NCBI GenBank assembly: GCA_964019335.1
Contig: OZ025672.1
Span: forward strand, 372,001 to 436,000
Direction: 5' to 3'
DNA length: 64,000 nt
Source: Diplonema japonicum
Lineage: Eukaryota > Euglenozoa > Diplonemea > Diplonemida > Diplonemidae
A program made the translations under genes and the position numbers. Numbering within the stretch: the first letter of the stretch is position 1; each line of letters starts with the position of its first letter. Shown in pieces: positions 28,791 through 39,737 of this stretch. The notes beneath the pieces are model-generated. The model searched no databases and was not told the origin of the DNA. It was given only the letters and a program-made list of their open reading frames with translations.

Positions 28791-30987
28791 CACCACCCCC
28801 TTGCCAGTTGCAGGAGTTCTTGGTCGGGCAGCAGCACCTGCAGAAGCACTCGCTCCCGTCATCGGTCCCGCAGTTCGCCCCGTTGTTCGTCCACCCACAA
28901 TCACAGTTCGGTGATGACCCAGGACAGCTGCTCTGAGCAGGGGTATCAGTGACAGGAACAGGAGTCCTGGGTGGTGCATTGGTGGCCGGTGAGGTGGTGA
29001 GTCCAGGTACATTTGTGATGGGAGGAGTGCTCCCACAGGTGGGTGCATTCGCCTTGATGTAGTTCTTCAAGAAGGTCCCAGAGCAGCTCGTGTCGTCCCA
29101 AGACCCACTTGAGCAGGCACCAGGGTTCAAGGCCGCCGATCCTTCACTCTTGTCAGCATAGCTCCACTGGGCCCAACTGATCTTGATCCCAAGAGAGCCA
29201 GCACTGTTGAAGGTGTCCAAGAACTTCATCGACTCTGGAAGGAACGGCCCACCGTCACCGTCAGCAAACGAGGTACCCCATTCCGTCACAAAGATTGGGA
29301 TTTGAGAGGAGTAAGTCTCAACATTCGCAAGGAGACTCTGGTGGGAACCGGCATAGAAGTGGAAGGTGTACATCACGTTCTTTGGTTGGTCCACAGGGTC
29401 AGCTGCTGCCTTGTCGATCTCCTGACTCCAGGTGGGGGTCCCACAAATGATGATGGTCTCGGTGTCGATGCGGCGGATGGCTGAGATGATCTTGTTGTGG
29501 TACGACTTCACAGCAGGCCACTGCACACCATTGGGCTCGTTGGCAATCTCGTACAGGACATGCTTCTCGTTCTTGTAAAGGGTTGCCATCTCCTCGAAGA
29601 AGGCCTGTGCCCCGCTGTAGGTCGCGTCGTTCGGGTTCCCAGGGCTCAGCATGTGCCAGTCGACCATGACATAGATCCCCAGCTCCTTGCACCACTGAAC
29701 AATGTCCTTCACAGTCTGCTTCACACTGGGGTTCGAGGCATAGCCCCCTTCGCCAACGTACATCGCAGCACGGAACAGGTTGATACCCCAGTTCTCGGTG
29801 AGGTGCTGAATCGAAGCCTTTGTGTAGCAGTTCGGGAACCAGTGGAGCCCGTGGCTGCTCATCCCCATCAACTGCACTGCGTTCCCAGATTCGTCCACAA
29901 GTTGCAAATTAGAAGGACCGCCAAGAGTGAGCTTCCCGTGACAGTCGACGAAGTTCCTGTTGTTCTTTGCAGGGGGGTTCGATGGGACACCAGAGGGCAT
30001 CGCACAGCTGCTGCCGCCACCACCACTTCCACCACTTCCACCACCCCCTTGCCAGTTGCAGGAGTTCTTGGTCGGGCAGCAGCACCTGCAGAAGCACTCG
30101 CTCCCGTCATCAGCCCCACAGTTCGCCCCGTTGTTCGTCCACCCACAGTCACAACTCGAAGAGGCTCCAGGACAGGTTGTGCTGCCACCTGAGCTGGGGA
30201 CAGGAGCGGGACCAGACGGAGGGGGGAGATTCGGGGTGGGGGGAACAGGGGCTCCGTTCCCTGCAGGGTCCGGGAACTGGTCGTCATCCAACCTCCTCGA
30301 TCCACTTGCCGCCACAAGACTGTCGGGACACTTCACCCTCGTTGCTTGCGCAGCTGGGTTGTCGGCGTTCTTAAACCAACCGAAGCGGAAGTTGCACCCT
30401 GCCTGGAGCTCTGAGGGAAGGTTCCCGCACTCAGTAAGCGAGTTAACCCCACCGTACCTCTTGCCCCACTGTGCCTCGGTTGTGCTGCTGAACTGTCCGG
30501 GGCCGTTCACAGACTGCCCAGTGCACCCGTTGAAAATCCCGAAGCCGCCGCCAGGAATCTGCAAGTCGAAATGCACTGCCCCTAGGTCGTCCCCGCTGTT
30601 CACCACCTGCACAACCATCCGCTTCCCAGCCAGCACAGTCGACGAGTCGAACGCCAGCTCGTAGCACACGGAGCACTCCAGGTTCGCTGCTGCGTATCCG
30701 TACGCTACGTCGGCCGTCACCTCAAAAGGGAGCTGGTTGGTGCACATGTAGGCGGGCCCGCTGTTCGTCCCGCCCCCTGCGCAGATGTTCTTTGCATCCC
30801 CGTCCGAAAGCGGCACCCCGTCCAGCCCGCACGATTGCACAGGCGAGTCCACCCGCTTCACCCCGCCCTTGTTCGCGTTTGAGTCCCAAGCACACGAAGG
30901 CTTGCAGCAGTCCCAGTACCGCGTCGTCTGTGCAGGAACCGCAGCCACAGCCGTGAGCCCCAGAACCAGCAGGGCAACGACAGACAT
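26114..30987 (-). CDS. Membrane-anchored multi-module cellulase GH45-GH5-GH5-CBM1-TM
   Basis: Complement join(26114..27233, 27272..30987), 1611 residues, one 38-base intron (GTATGT...CCCACAG, phase 2). Order: signal peptide (1-18); GH45 endoglucanase (about 20-232) with RYWDCCKPSCAW and HFDLQIPGGGFGIFNGC, giving both catalytic Asp; Cys-rich module (about 271-315); GH5 (about 342-649); second Cys-rich module (about 689-731); second GH5 (about 752-1062); Thr/Pro linker (about 1066-1226); two CBM1-like modules (DCCPSGTQCFKNNEWYAQCL and CCEGSLTCFEQSGWYAQCL); an unassigned Cys-containing ectodomain; membrane helix (about 1550-1576); 35-residue tail. Each GH5 has acid/base Glu in YEIANEPNG and nucleophile Glu in IFVTEWGTS, a form typical of bacterial-type GH5 (subfamily 2). 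It would cut beta-1,4-glucan at the cell surface. Start set by the signal peptide. Confidence 0.93.
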
Positions 30988-32295
30988 CTTGTCACTTCCC
31001 AATGTAAAAACTGAACGGTGGTAATAAAGTGTCATAATGAGACAATAAATAGAGCATCAAATTCAAACAAAAGAGGGCAAGTGGTACAACATAGAATAAT
31101 ACATCCCTAGTCTTCACTGACAACGTGAACATGTTGTGATAAGATGTTTGCAGGATGTCAGACCGGGGGTGTTTAATTGTGCCACATAAGAAAAGAGAAG
31201 GGGGAGAAAAAAAAAGAAAAGTTAGCAAAGAAAAAGGAAACGTGGCTTGCATTAGTGGGGAAACTGCAAGAATGTGACGCAACCCGACAGTCTTGTGAAG
31301 CTTCACACCAGAGCCTTCCCAAGTCACCTGTGGTCCCGTAGAAAGTAAAGTGTGGGAGGAAAATACATAAACCTCGATTATTTTTCAGTGGCAGGGAGGT
31401 AAAATAAAGAAAAGCAGAGAGAGAACATTGAAAGATTTTCTTTCGTTTTCTTTTTTCTTTTTTTTTGTTTTCTTCCTTTTTTTTTATTATGTCAAAAAAG
31501 AATGGGAAATTCATGTAAGTGAATACTGAGATTAGGTGCCGGCCACTATAGTAGGTGCCTACCAGCTATATATAAATTGGGGTATCTAGCTCGGGGGGAG
31601 GGTGTGAGGTGTCAAAAATAAAAGGAAAAAAAAGAAACAAACATAAAAATAGAGAAAGTTTTGTACAATATATTAATCAAAACACTCGTGGCTGCTGTTT
31701 TTTTTTTCTTTTTACACTTTCGCACTTTTTTTATTTTCTTTATTTTTTTTGTTGTGAAAGAATATAAAATAAAAGGGGGGGGGGGCGGGGTAAACGATAG
31801 TTTGAGATCAATACTTCGCTTTTCCCTTTTATTTTCTTTCTTTATTTTCTTTTCCGTTTTTTGGTGAAAGCAACAGCACAAGTAATATATTTGTTCTATT
31901 TCTCTGGTAGAAAACTTTTTTGAAGGGTGGGATGGAAATGGGTGATTTTGAAAATATCCAGCTTGCGGCCTCAATTAGGGAAATTGAGACCACCACCGAT
32001 ACAACACAACCCGGGGGATGGAAGGGAGGTCCCAGGAGTGCGAAAATTGAAACAATTATAATATTTTTCATGCTGGCCATCATTAAGTTGCTTTTCTACA
32101 AAGTGTCGTGTAGGCAGTGCAAGAACAAGTGAAGTGTCTCACATCACCAACGACATAGATCCTTATTTTTTCTTTCGTTTTTCTTTTTTCTTAAAGCAAC
32201 ACGGATGAAAAATTTTCGAGTACTGAAAATTCGATGCATAAAAATGTTAGAGAGGAACAAATACTAAATCATACGATGTACGTGGCAACCAGGTA
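30988..32295. other. Intergenic between the two cellulase genes
   Basis: Mixed sequence with poly-T and poly-A tracts (31446-31490, 31700-31760) and a short G run near 31775. A 70-codon plus-strand frame at 31920-32132 ends in a possible membrane helix but opposes all neighbours and has no other support. Nothing else seen. Confidence 0.5.
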
Positions 32296-34960
32296 CTAGA
32301 TGCTGTGGAACTCAGCAGCATTTGTAGTGGACTTCAGCTGCTGCTCATTCAGCTCCTGCAGGGCGTTTGAGGACAATCCTGTTGCTTCTTCCTTCCTCGC
32401 CTTCGCCCTGACGAGCATTGCGGCCGCGACGAGGCCCCCCACACAGAGAAGGCCCCCGAGAACACCTCCGATGATGGCTGCAAGGTTTGGGCTGTCGCTG
32501 TCGCTGGTCTTCTTCTTCTTCTCACCGTTGCTGCCTGCGTCGTAGCCCCCCTCGACCCACCACTCGTTCATCGAGACAACCCCGTCAAGCTCCTTCCTCT
32601 CGTAGGCCCCGTACAGCTTCTCCTTTTTCTCCGACTGCACCTCCACACCAACAACCGCACCCTCGTTGATCTCTGCCCCGAGCACCGCCCCTGCCCGCCC
32701 AGAGAGGTCGTACACATCGATGCACTTCGACGCAGCCCCGAAGGGATCCGCACAGTTTCCAAACGGGCACTCGCTGGCGGGGCACAGGTACTTCACCAGC
32801 ACCTTTGCAGCAGAGTCCTCCAACCCGTCCTTCACCATCTGCTCGAAGGTCGCTCGGTTGAAGTTCGCCACCCCGTTAGACAGCACGAAGGTCATCACCT
32901 CGCGTGCCTCGTCTGCCGCAGCTGAGGTCCCGAAGCACTTGTACTCCGAGGAAGGGTCACACATCCCAGACTGAGGAATGGACTTGCACTGGTCCCCGCC
33001 ACCCTGCATCGAGCTGCAGTAGGTGTCTGCCTGCTGCCATGACGGGCAGTTGCAGCGAGGAGCTGTCCCTGTCGCCGCCCCGAGCCCACGGGGGTCACGG
33101 GGAGTCTTCCCAAGGTCCCTGCAAGACCATCCGTTTCCGGGGCAAGTGTCAAGGCACTGCGCGTACCACCCGCTCTGCTCGAAGCAGGTGAGAGATCCCT
33201 CACAGCAGTACGGCGAAGCCGTGCACGCACCACTCTTCTTGATCATCTTGCTGCAGAGTCCGTGTGTTGGGAGGGTTGGTGCAGGTGGTGGTGGACCCCC
33301 GTTCAGCACACTGCAGTCCCATCCATTTTCGCATTTCGTGAGGCACTGTGCGTACCATTCGTTGTTCTTGAAGCATTGTGTTCCAGAGGGGCAGCAGTCC
33401 GGGCTGTGGGAAAGAATACTTTATAAAATACAACAACATACTTGTTGAGGCACGCATCGTACATTTTGCATTGCATCGAAGGTGCGACTGTTGCGGGCGG
33501 ATCTGTCTTCATCACAGGTGCCATCGTGTCAGGTGCATCTGTCTTCATCACAACAGGTGTGCCCGTCACAGGTGCATCAGTTGCAGGAGAATTGCTTGTC
33601 TTCGGTGCCTCAGTTGTGGGTGCCACAGTGTCATCTCGTTTCGGGGCCTCCGTGGTTGGCGAGTTCGTAATCGGTGAGTCCGTCTTCGGTGCATTGGTCG
33701 TTGGTGACTCCGTCTTCGGTGCTTCCGTTTTCGGGGAGTCTGTTTCAGGTGCTTCCGTTCTTGGAGTCATTGTCTGACCGGCCTTCGTCGCGGGTGCGTC
33801 TGTTGCTGGTACATCGGTCTTCGGTGGCATGGTCTCTGGTGCATCAGTTGCAGGGGCTCCCGTCTTTGGTGCACCAGTGACAGGGGAAGCTGTGGAAGGA
33901 GCTCCTGTTTTTGGTGCATTGGTGGCCGGTGAGGTGGTGTCAGGGGCATTCGTCTTCGCAGGAGTGCTCCCACAGGTGGGTGCATTCGCCTTGATGTAGT
34001 TCTTCAAGAAGGTCCCAGAGCAGCTCGTGTCGTCCCAAGACCCACTTGAGCAGGCACCAGGGTTCAACGCCGCCGAAACCTCACTCTTGTCAGCATAGCT
34101 CCACTGGGCCCAACTGATCTTGATCCCAAGAGAGCCAGCACTGTTGAAGGTGTCCAAGAACTTCTTCGTCTCAGGGAGGTACGGCCCACCGTCACCGCTA
34201 GCCATCGAGGTACCCCATTCCGTCACAAAGATCGGGATTTGAGAGGAGTAAGTCTCAACATTCGCAAGGAGACTCTGGTGGGAACCGGCATAGAAGTGGA
34301 AGGTGTACATCACGTTCCTTGGTTGGTCCACAGGGTCAGCTGCTGCCTTGTCGATCTCCTGACTCCAGGTGGGGGTCCCACAAATGATGATGGTCTCGGT
34401 GTCGATGCGGCGGATGGCTGAGATGATCTTGTTGTGGTACGACTTCACAGCAGGCCACTGCACACCATTGGGCTCGTTGGCAATCTCGTACAGGACATGC
34501 TTCTCGTTCTTGTAAAGGGTTGCCATCTCCTCGAAGAAGGCCTGTGCCCCGCTGTAGGTCACATCGTTCGGGTTCCCAGGGCTCAGCATGTGCCAGTCGA
34601 TTATGACATAGATCCCCAGCTCCTTGCACCACTGAACAATGTCCTTCACAGTCTGCTTCACACTGGGGTTCGAGGCATAGCCCCCTTCGCCAACGTACAT
34701 CGCAGCACGGAACAGGTTGATACCCCAGTTCTCGGTGAGGTGCTGAATCGAAGCCTTTGTGTAGCAGTTCGGGAACCAGTGGAGCCCGTGGCTGCTCATC
34801 CCCATCAACTGCACTGCGTTCCCAGATTCGTCCACAAGTTGCAAATTAGAAGGACCGCCAAGAGTGAGCTTCCCGTGACAGTCGACGAAGTTCCTGTTGT
34901 TCTTTGCAGGGGGGTTCGATGGGACACCAGAGGGCATCGCACAGCTGCTGCCGCCACCAC
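32296..34960 (-). repeat. Segmental duplication, copy 2
   Basis: Counterpart of 26114-28790; offset 6182 at the stop codon and 6170 from the intron onward. Within each gene the GH5 units are also tandem repeats, 1233 bases apart in the first gene and 1080 in the second. Confidence 0.95.
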
Positions 34961-36245
34961 CACCAGTGACAGGAGCAGGAGTCCTGGGTGGTGCATTGGT
35001 GGCTGGTGAGGTGGTGAGTCCAGGGACATTTGTGATGGGAGGAGTGTTCCCACAGGTGGGTGCATTCGCCTTGATGTAGTTCTTCAAGAAGGTCCCAGAG
35101 CAGCTCGTGTCGTCCCAAGACCCACTTGAGCAGGCACCAGGGTTCAACGCCGCCGAAACCTCACTCTTGTCAGCATAGCTCCACTGGGCCCAACTGATCT
35201 TGATCCCAAGAGAGCCAGCACTGTTGAAGGTGTCCAAGAACTTCTTCGTCTCAGGGAGGTACGGCCCACCGTCACCGCTAGCCATCGAGGTACCCCATTC
35301 CGTCACAAAGATCGGGATTTGAGAGGAGTAAGTCTCAACATTCGCAAGGAGACTCTGGTGGGAACCGGCATAGAAGTGGAAGGTGTACATCACGTTCCTT
35401 GGTTGGTCCACAGGGTCAGCTGCTGCCTTGTCGATCTCCTGACTCCAGGTGGGGGTCCCACAAATGATGATGGTCTCGGTGTCGATGCGGCGGATGGCTG
35501 AGATGATCTTGTTGTGGTACGACTTCACAGCAGGCCACTGCACACCATTGGGCTCGTTGGCAATCTCGTACAGGACATGCTTCTCGTTCTTGTAAAGGGT
35601 TGCCATCTCCTCGAAGAAGGCCTGTGCCCCGCTGTAGGTCGCGTCGTTCGGGTTCCCAGGGCTCAGCATGTGCCAGTCGACCATGACATAGATCCCCAGC
35701 TCCTTGCACCACTGAACAATGTCCTTCACAGTCTGCTTCACACTGGGGTTCGAGGCATAGCCCCCTTCGCCAACGTACATCGCAGCACGGAACAGGTTGA
35801 TACCCCAGTTCTCGGTGAGGTGCTGAATCGAAGCCTTTGTGTAGCAGTTCGGGAACCAGTGGAGCCCGTGGCTGCTCATCCCCATCAACTGCACTGCGTT
35901 CCCAGATTCGTCCACAAGTTGCAAATTAGAAGGGCCGCCAAGAGTGAGCTTCCCGTGACAGTCGACGAAGTTCCTGTTGTTCTTTGCAGGGGGGTTCGAT
36001 GGGACACCAGAGGGCATCGCACAGCTGCTGCCGCCACCACCACTTCCACCACCACCACCACCCCCTTGCCAGTTGCAGGAGTTCTTGGTCGGGCAGCAGC
36101 ACCTGCAGAAGCACTCGCTCCCGTCATCGGTCCCGCAGTTCGCCCCGTTGTTCGTCCACCCACAGTCACAACTCGAAGAGGCTCCAGGACAGGTACTTGC
36201 AGCAACAGCACAAAGCCCCAGAAGCACCAGGGCAAAGAGAGACAT
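32296..36245 (-). CDS. Membrane-anchored cellulase GH5-GH5-CBM1-TM (paralogue)
   Basis: Complement join(32296..33403, 33442..36245), 1303 residues. Same build as the neighbour but without GH45. Signal peptide MSLFALVLLGLCAVAAS; one Cys-rich module (about 19-62); GH5 (about 93-397); short Pro linker that runs into a Gly linker without the second Cys-rich module; GH5 (about 448-758); Thr/Pro linker; two CBM1-like modules; ectodomain; membrane helix (about 1244-1268); tail. Catalytic Glu residues (YEIANEPNG, IFVTEWGTS) are intact in both GH5 units. The 38-base intron matches its neighbour. The two genes' 3' halves are almost identical, so they arose by recent duplication or are kept alike by conversion. 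Loss of the GH45 part and of one Cys-rich module probably came from recombination between repeats. Confidence 0.93.
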
Positions 36246-36384
36246 CTTGTCACTTCGCGCGGTCATGTGAAGCCCACAATATTGTATTTTAGTTGTTCGA
36301 GAAACTGAAATAAATAGTAGCAACTAGAAAGTTAAGTTCATCAAATACAAAAGAAATAGGTGTAAAAAATATCCGGAATAAACC

Positions 36385-36525
36385 TTACGACTTCTGGTAG
36401 GTGACAGTGTAGCCCGAGTTCTGAGCGGGAAGGTAAAGGTTACCAGGGAGGACGTTGTACGCCTGGTTGCCGGGAAGGGCGAAAGTGTACCCAGCACCGC
36501 CTTGAGGAGCCTGACCAGCCGGCAT
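36385..36525 (-). CDS. Tiny array protein, type A (copy A1)
   Basis: First of twenty tiny genes (to 42914). Type A is 46 residues, starting MPAGQAPQGGAGYTFALPGN and ending NSGYTVTYQKS, with LPGN twice and LPAQN once. It has no Cys, Asp, Glu or Arg and a single Lys, and no signal peptide or membrane segment. Aromatic and aliphatic residues alternate as in beta strands, so a small beta-rich, self-assembling structural protein is plausible; function unknown. Conservation of the frame across ten copies shows it is translated. Stop is TAA. Differences from other copies are synonymous. Confidence 0.85.
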   Translation of the reverse strand: MPAGQAPQGGAGYTFALPGNQAYNVLPGNLYLPAQNSGYTVTYQKS

Positions 36526-36759
36526 ATTGAAGTATGTGCTTGTTGTGTAGATACTGGATTGGTGGATTTACTTTTATGGTTGTTTGGTGCTTGTAGACAA
36601 TGGTCTGCTAACGACGATGAGGGGGGTGGTGAACTAATGCAAGGACACAAGTTCTAAGCCGGTATGGAGTTCGGTTTGTGAGAAAAAAACAAAACAAAAT
36701 GCCGGTACACTTATTCAGTACAAGCTTATTTTAAAAAAATCAATCGAACCAGCAAAGTG

Positions 36760-36854
36760 CTCAGTAGACTCATCAGGTAGTTCTATTGTGTCTCACCAGC
36801 AGCCACAAGGGCTGTCTGCAGAACGCATGAAAATAGAAAGTATCATCAGGGCTG
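36760..36854. ncRNA. 95-base structured-RNA-like repeat, copy 1
   Basis: Begins CTCAGTAGACTCATCAGGTA on plus. It contains an 8-bp hairpin, CAGCAGCC / GGCTGTCTG with loop ACAAG and one bulge, closed below by GTTCT / AGAAC. On the minus strand it carries TGATGA near the start and CTGA at the end, like boxes C and D of a snoRNA. Strand and class are uncertain. It lies in one of the three wide gaps of the tiny-gene array. Confidence 0.5.
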
Positions 36855-36887
36855 TTCCATAAACAAGACCAAACTGCGCGACAATGA

Positions 36888-36958
36888 CAACATCGCAGAC
36901 ACATCAGGTCAGTAGCAACGAGGGCTACCTGGAGTACGCGTGAATATAGAATTATCAA
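36888..36958. ncRNA. Diverged copy of the structured-RNA-like repeat
   Basis: Aligns with the core of the 95-base element (ACATCAGGT, then AGTAGC...GGGCTAC, then ACGCGTGAATATAGAA). The hairpin is kept with changed bases: GTAGC / GCTAC instead of CAGCC / GGCTG. The spacer before it (AAACTGCG) resembles the spacer between copies 3 and 4, so it was probably once the second member of such a pair. Confidence 0.4.
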
Positions 36959-37086
36959 ATTGATATTCACGCCAAGACAAACAAAAATCTCAGCAAAAAA
37001 AAAGAAAAAGCATTCAAAAATAACAAATTGAAACTTTATAAAAAATGTGTAAGTAAGCAATTCGCGAAGAAGTATCGATGGAGTAG

Positions 37087-37227
37087 TTACGACTTCTGGT
37101 AGGTGACAGTGTAGCCCGAGTTCTGAGCGGGAAGGTAAAGGTTACCAGGGAGGACGTTGTACGCTTGGTTGCCGGGAAGAGCGAAGGTGTACCCAGCACC
37201 GCCTTGGGGAGCCTGACCAGCCGGCAT
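37087..37227 (-). CDS. Tiny array protein, type A (copy A2)
   Basis: 46 residues identical to the other type A copies; TAA stop. It follows the first wide gap. Confidence 0.85.
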   Translation of the reverse strand: MPAGQAPQGGAGYTFALPGNQAYNVLPGNLYLPAQNSGYTVTYQKS

Positions 37228-37405
37228 ATTTTTAGGTTTAGGTTTTGTGTCTGCATAATGAGTTAACTTTCAAAAGAACAAGAAAAAAACCACACAAAAA
37301 AAGGAAACGAAAACCATTAGAGTAAAGTGTAAAACAAAGAAGAATGTCTTTAGTTGCTTCTAAAAATCATTGATTTTTAGCAACAACAATGAAATTGACG
37401 CTCTA

Positions 37406-37555
37406 TCACGAGTTGTTGGAGTAAATAATGGAGTAGCCCTCAGAGTTACCAGGCAACTGGAGGTTCCCGGGGTTGATCACAACCTTTTGGTTTGCAGGAA
37501 GCGTGAAGGCGTAGCCACCAGGACGGGGTGCTGCGATACCTTGGCCGACGGGCAT
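37406..37555 (-). CDS. Tiny array protein, type B (copy B1)
   Basis: Type B is 49 residues, starting MPVGQGIAAPRPGGYAFTLP and ending SEGYSIIYSNNS. It aligns with type A throughout (MPxGQ, GGYxFxLP, NPGNLxLP, GY-x-IY/VTY), so the two types are paralogues. It has one Arg, one Lys and one Glu, and no Cys. Leader on the minus strand is A/C-rich (ACACAACACAAA) after a possible acceptor CAAAAG. Stop is TGA. Confidence 0.85.
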   Translation of the reverse strand: MPVGQGIAAPRPGGYAFTLPANQKVVINPGNLQLPGNSEGYSIIYSNNS

Positions 37556-37690
37556 TTTCTTCTTTGTTTAAGTTTGTGCTTTGTGTTGTGTAAATCCTTT
37601 TGAAACAAGGTACAATTCGAAGGTAGTGTATGTAAAGCAGAAAGAAATAAAGTGTAAAACTAATGTGTGAAGATATAGGACTGCCGCATT

Positions 37691-37831
37691 TTACGACTTC
37701 TGGTAGGTGACAGTGTAGCCCGAGTTCTGAGCGGGAAGGTAAAGGTTACCAGGGAGGACGTTGTACGCCTGGTTGCCGGGAAGGGCGAAAGTGTACCCAG
37801 CACCGCCTTGAGGGGCCTGACCAGCCGGCAT
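37691..37831 (-). CDS. Tiny array protein, type A (copy A3)
   Basis: Identical protein to the other type A copies; TAA stop; an acceptor-like CCTTTCAG lies about 35 bases before the ATG. Confidence 0.85.
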   Translation of the reverse strand: MPAGQAPQGGAGYTFALPGNQAYNVLPGNLYLPAQNSGYTVTYQKS

Positions 37832-37946
37832 ATTAGGTTTTTGTAGTGTGTGTAATATTTGCTGAAAGGTCTTGCCACCGGGCGTATGTGAAAAAAGAAT
37901 AAAATATTACTGTGTAAGATATAAGTTTTGTGTTGTGCGGTGTCTT

Positions 37947-38096
37947 CTAAGAGTTGTTGGAGTAAATAATGGAGTAGCCCTCAGAGTTACCAGGCAACTG
38001 AAGGTTCCCGGGGTTGATCACAACCTTCTGGTTTGCAGGAAGCGTGAAGGCGTAGCCACCAGGACGGGGTGCTGCGATACCTTGGCCGACGGGCAT
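37947..38096 (-). CDS. Tiny array protein, type B (copy B2)
   Basis: 49 residues identical to the other type B copies; TAG stop with a TCT instead of TCG last Ser codon. Confidence 0.85.
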   Translation of the reverse strand: MPVGQGIAAPRPGGYAFTLPANQKVVINPGNLQLPGNSEGYSIIYSNNS

Positions 38097-38203
38097 TTTT
38101 TTTTAGAATCAAGAGACACCTGTGTTACTTTTTACACTGGGGTTCAGAGGGCAAAAAAGCTACAGAATAAAGTGTAACATAATTACTCAACAGTGCGGTG
38201 AAC

Positions 38204-38353
38204 CTACGAGTTGTTGGAGTAAATAATGGAGTAGCCCTCAGAGTTACCAGGCAACTGAAGGTTACCGGGGTTGATCACAACCTTTTGGTTTGCAGGAAGC
38301 GTGAAGGCGTAGCCACCAGGACGGGGTGCTGCGATACCTTGGCCGACGGGCAT
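38204..38353 (-). CDS. Tiny array protein, type B (copy B3)
   Basis: Same 49-residue protein; TAG stop. The second wide gap (38354-38961) lies on its upstream side. Confidence 0.85.
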   Translation of the reverse strand: MPVGQGIAAPRPGGYAFTLPANQKVVINPGNLQLPGNSEGYSIIYSNNS

Positions 38354-38549
38354 TTTATTTTTCTTCTTTTTTTTATATTTTGTGTAAGTAGAATGAAAAG
38401 TGTGCTGTAATAAGTAAAACAATGAGTGCTCTGAGCACAGTGCTTCCGTGTTGTATTAAAGTTGGCAACACGTGTTGCAGACCACTTCATTACCACAAAA
38501 GAAAGTTGAATGGGCAACAATACATTACACATTAGAACAGGAAACACAG

Positions 38550-38638
38550 CTCAGTAGACTCATCAGGTAGTTCTATTGTGTCTCACCAGCAGCCACAAGG
38601 GCTGTCTGCAGAACGCATGAAAATAGAAAGTATCATCA
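38550..38638. ncRNA. 95-base structured-RNA-like repeat, copy 2
   Basis: Same element, ending slightly earlier (TATCATCATT). On the minus strand this copy has ATGATGA, a better box C match than the others. The rest of this gap (38639-38961) is unassigned mixed sequence. Confidence 0.5.
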
Positions 38639-38961
38639 TTGGTACCGTCGAAGTTATCTTCTCGCTAAACCACTGCAGACATGCAGTGAAGGGACTTCAC
38701 CTTTGGTTCTCACAGTGAGCGAAGCCGCCCTTCAAGGGCTCTACAAGAGTCCTAATAGGTTTGCATTGGTCCAGGGTAGTACTGTGGACAAGGCTTTGGA
38801 AGAGCTAGCTGGTCCTCGCTATAGGACGACGGAATAAAGAAAAAAGGAAGAACGAGTGAATATAAAAAAAAAAAAAAAACTAAAGAGTACAGAGGCAGCT
38901 AGGCTGCCGGAGTTGCACTTGTTTTTTAATGTGTAAGTTGTGCCATCTATAATATTTGATG

Positions 38962-39102
38962 CTACGACTTCTGGTAGGTGACAGTGTAGCCCGAGTTCTG
39001 AGCGGGAAGGTAAAGGTTACCAGGGAGGACGTTGTACGCCTGGTTGCCGGGAAGAGCGAAGGTGTACCCAGCACCGCCTTGAGGAGCCTGACCAGCCGGC
39101 AT
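38962..39102 (-). CDS. Tiny array protein, type A (copy A4)
   Basis: Identical type A protein; TAG stop; first gene after the second wide gap. Confidence 0.85.
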   Translation of the reverse strand: MPAGQAPQGGAGYTFALPGNQAYNVLPGNLYLPAQNSGYTVTYQKS

Positions 39103-39224
39103 AGTATTGCTTGCTTTTGTTGTGTAAATCCTTTTGAAACAAGTTAAAACGTTTGGAAGCATTTCATGCTAAATAGAAAGAACAAGTGTAAAACTAATGT
39201 GTGAAGATATAGGACTGCTGCAGC

Positions 39225-39365
39225 TTACGACTTCTGGTAGGTGACAGTGTAGCCCGAGTTCTGAGCGGGAAGGTAAAGGTTACCAGGGAGGACGTTGTAC
39301 GCCTGGTTGCCGGGAAGAGCGAAGGTGTACCCAGCACCGCCTTGGGGAGCCTGACCAGCCGGCAT
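39225..39365 (-). CDS. Tiny array protein, type A (copy A5)
   Basis: Identical type A protein; TAA stop. Acceptor-like CTCTTTCACAG about 35 bases upstream of the ATG. Confidence 0.85.
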   Translation of the reverse strand: MPAGQAPQGGAGYTFALPGNQAYNVLPGNLYLPAQNSGYTVTYQKS

Positions 39366-39463
39366 ATTAGGTTTTTGTTTTGTGTATTTAGTGTCTGTGA
39401 AAGAGTAGAAACAATCGAAGGCCCAAAGTGAAATAGAACTAATGTGTAAATAGCCACCACCCA

Positions 39464-39613
39464 TCACGAGTTGTTGGAGTAAATAATGGAGTAGCCCTCA
39501 GAGTTACCAGGCAACTGAAGGTTACCGGGGTTGATCACAACTTTCTGGTTCGCAGGAAGCGTGAAGGCGTAGCCACCAGGACGGGGTGCTGCGATACCTT
39601 GGCCGACGGGCAT
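39464..39613 (-). CDS. Tiny array protein, type B (copy B4)
   Basis: Identical type B protein; TGA stop. Confidence 0.85.
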   Translation of the reverse strand: MPVGQGIAAPRPGGYAFTLPANQKVVINPGNLQLPGNSEGYSIIYSNNS

Positions 39614-39737
39614 TTTGATTTTACTTTTGTTTAGTGTACACTGTGTAGGTATAATGTCAAGACGAGGGGTAGAATAATAAATGTAAATAATTTGTGTATG
39701 TTACTTAAAATACCAACCGTGAGCTGCCATACACAGC

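Noticed and set aside
27208-30664. Many plus-strand frames opposite the cellulase gene
   Set aside because: They mirror the repetitive GH5 coding sequence on the other strand, and recur with every repeat.
31920-32132. 70-codon plus-strand frame with a possible membrane helix
   Set aside because: Opposes every neighbour, no paralogue or motif, and lies in AT-rich spacer.
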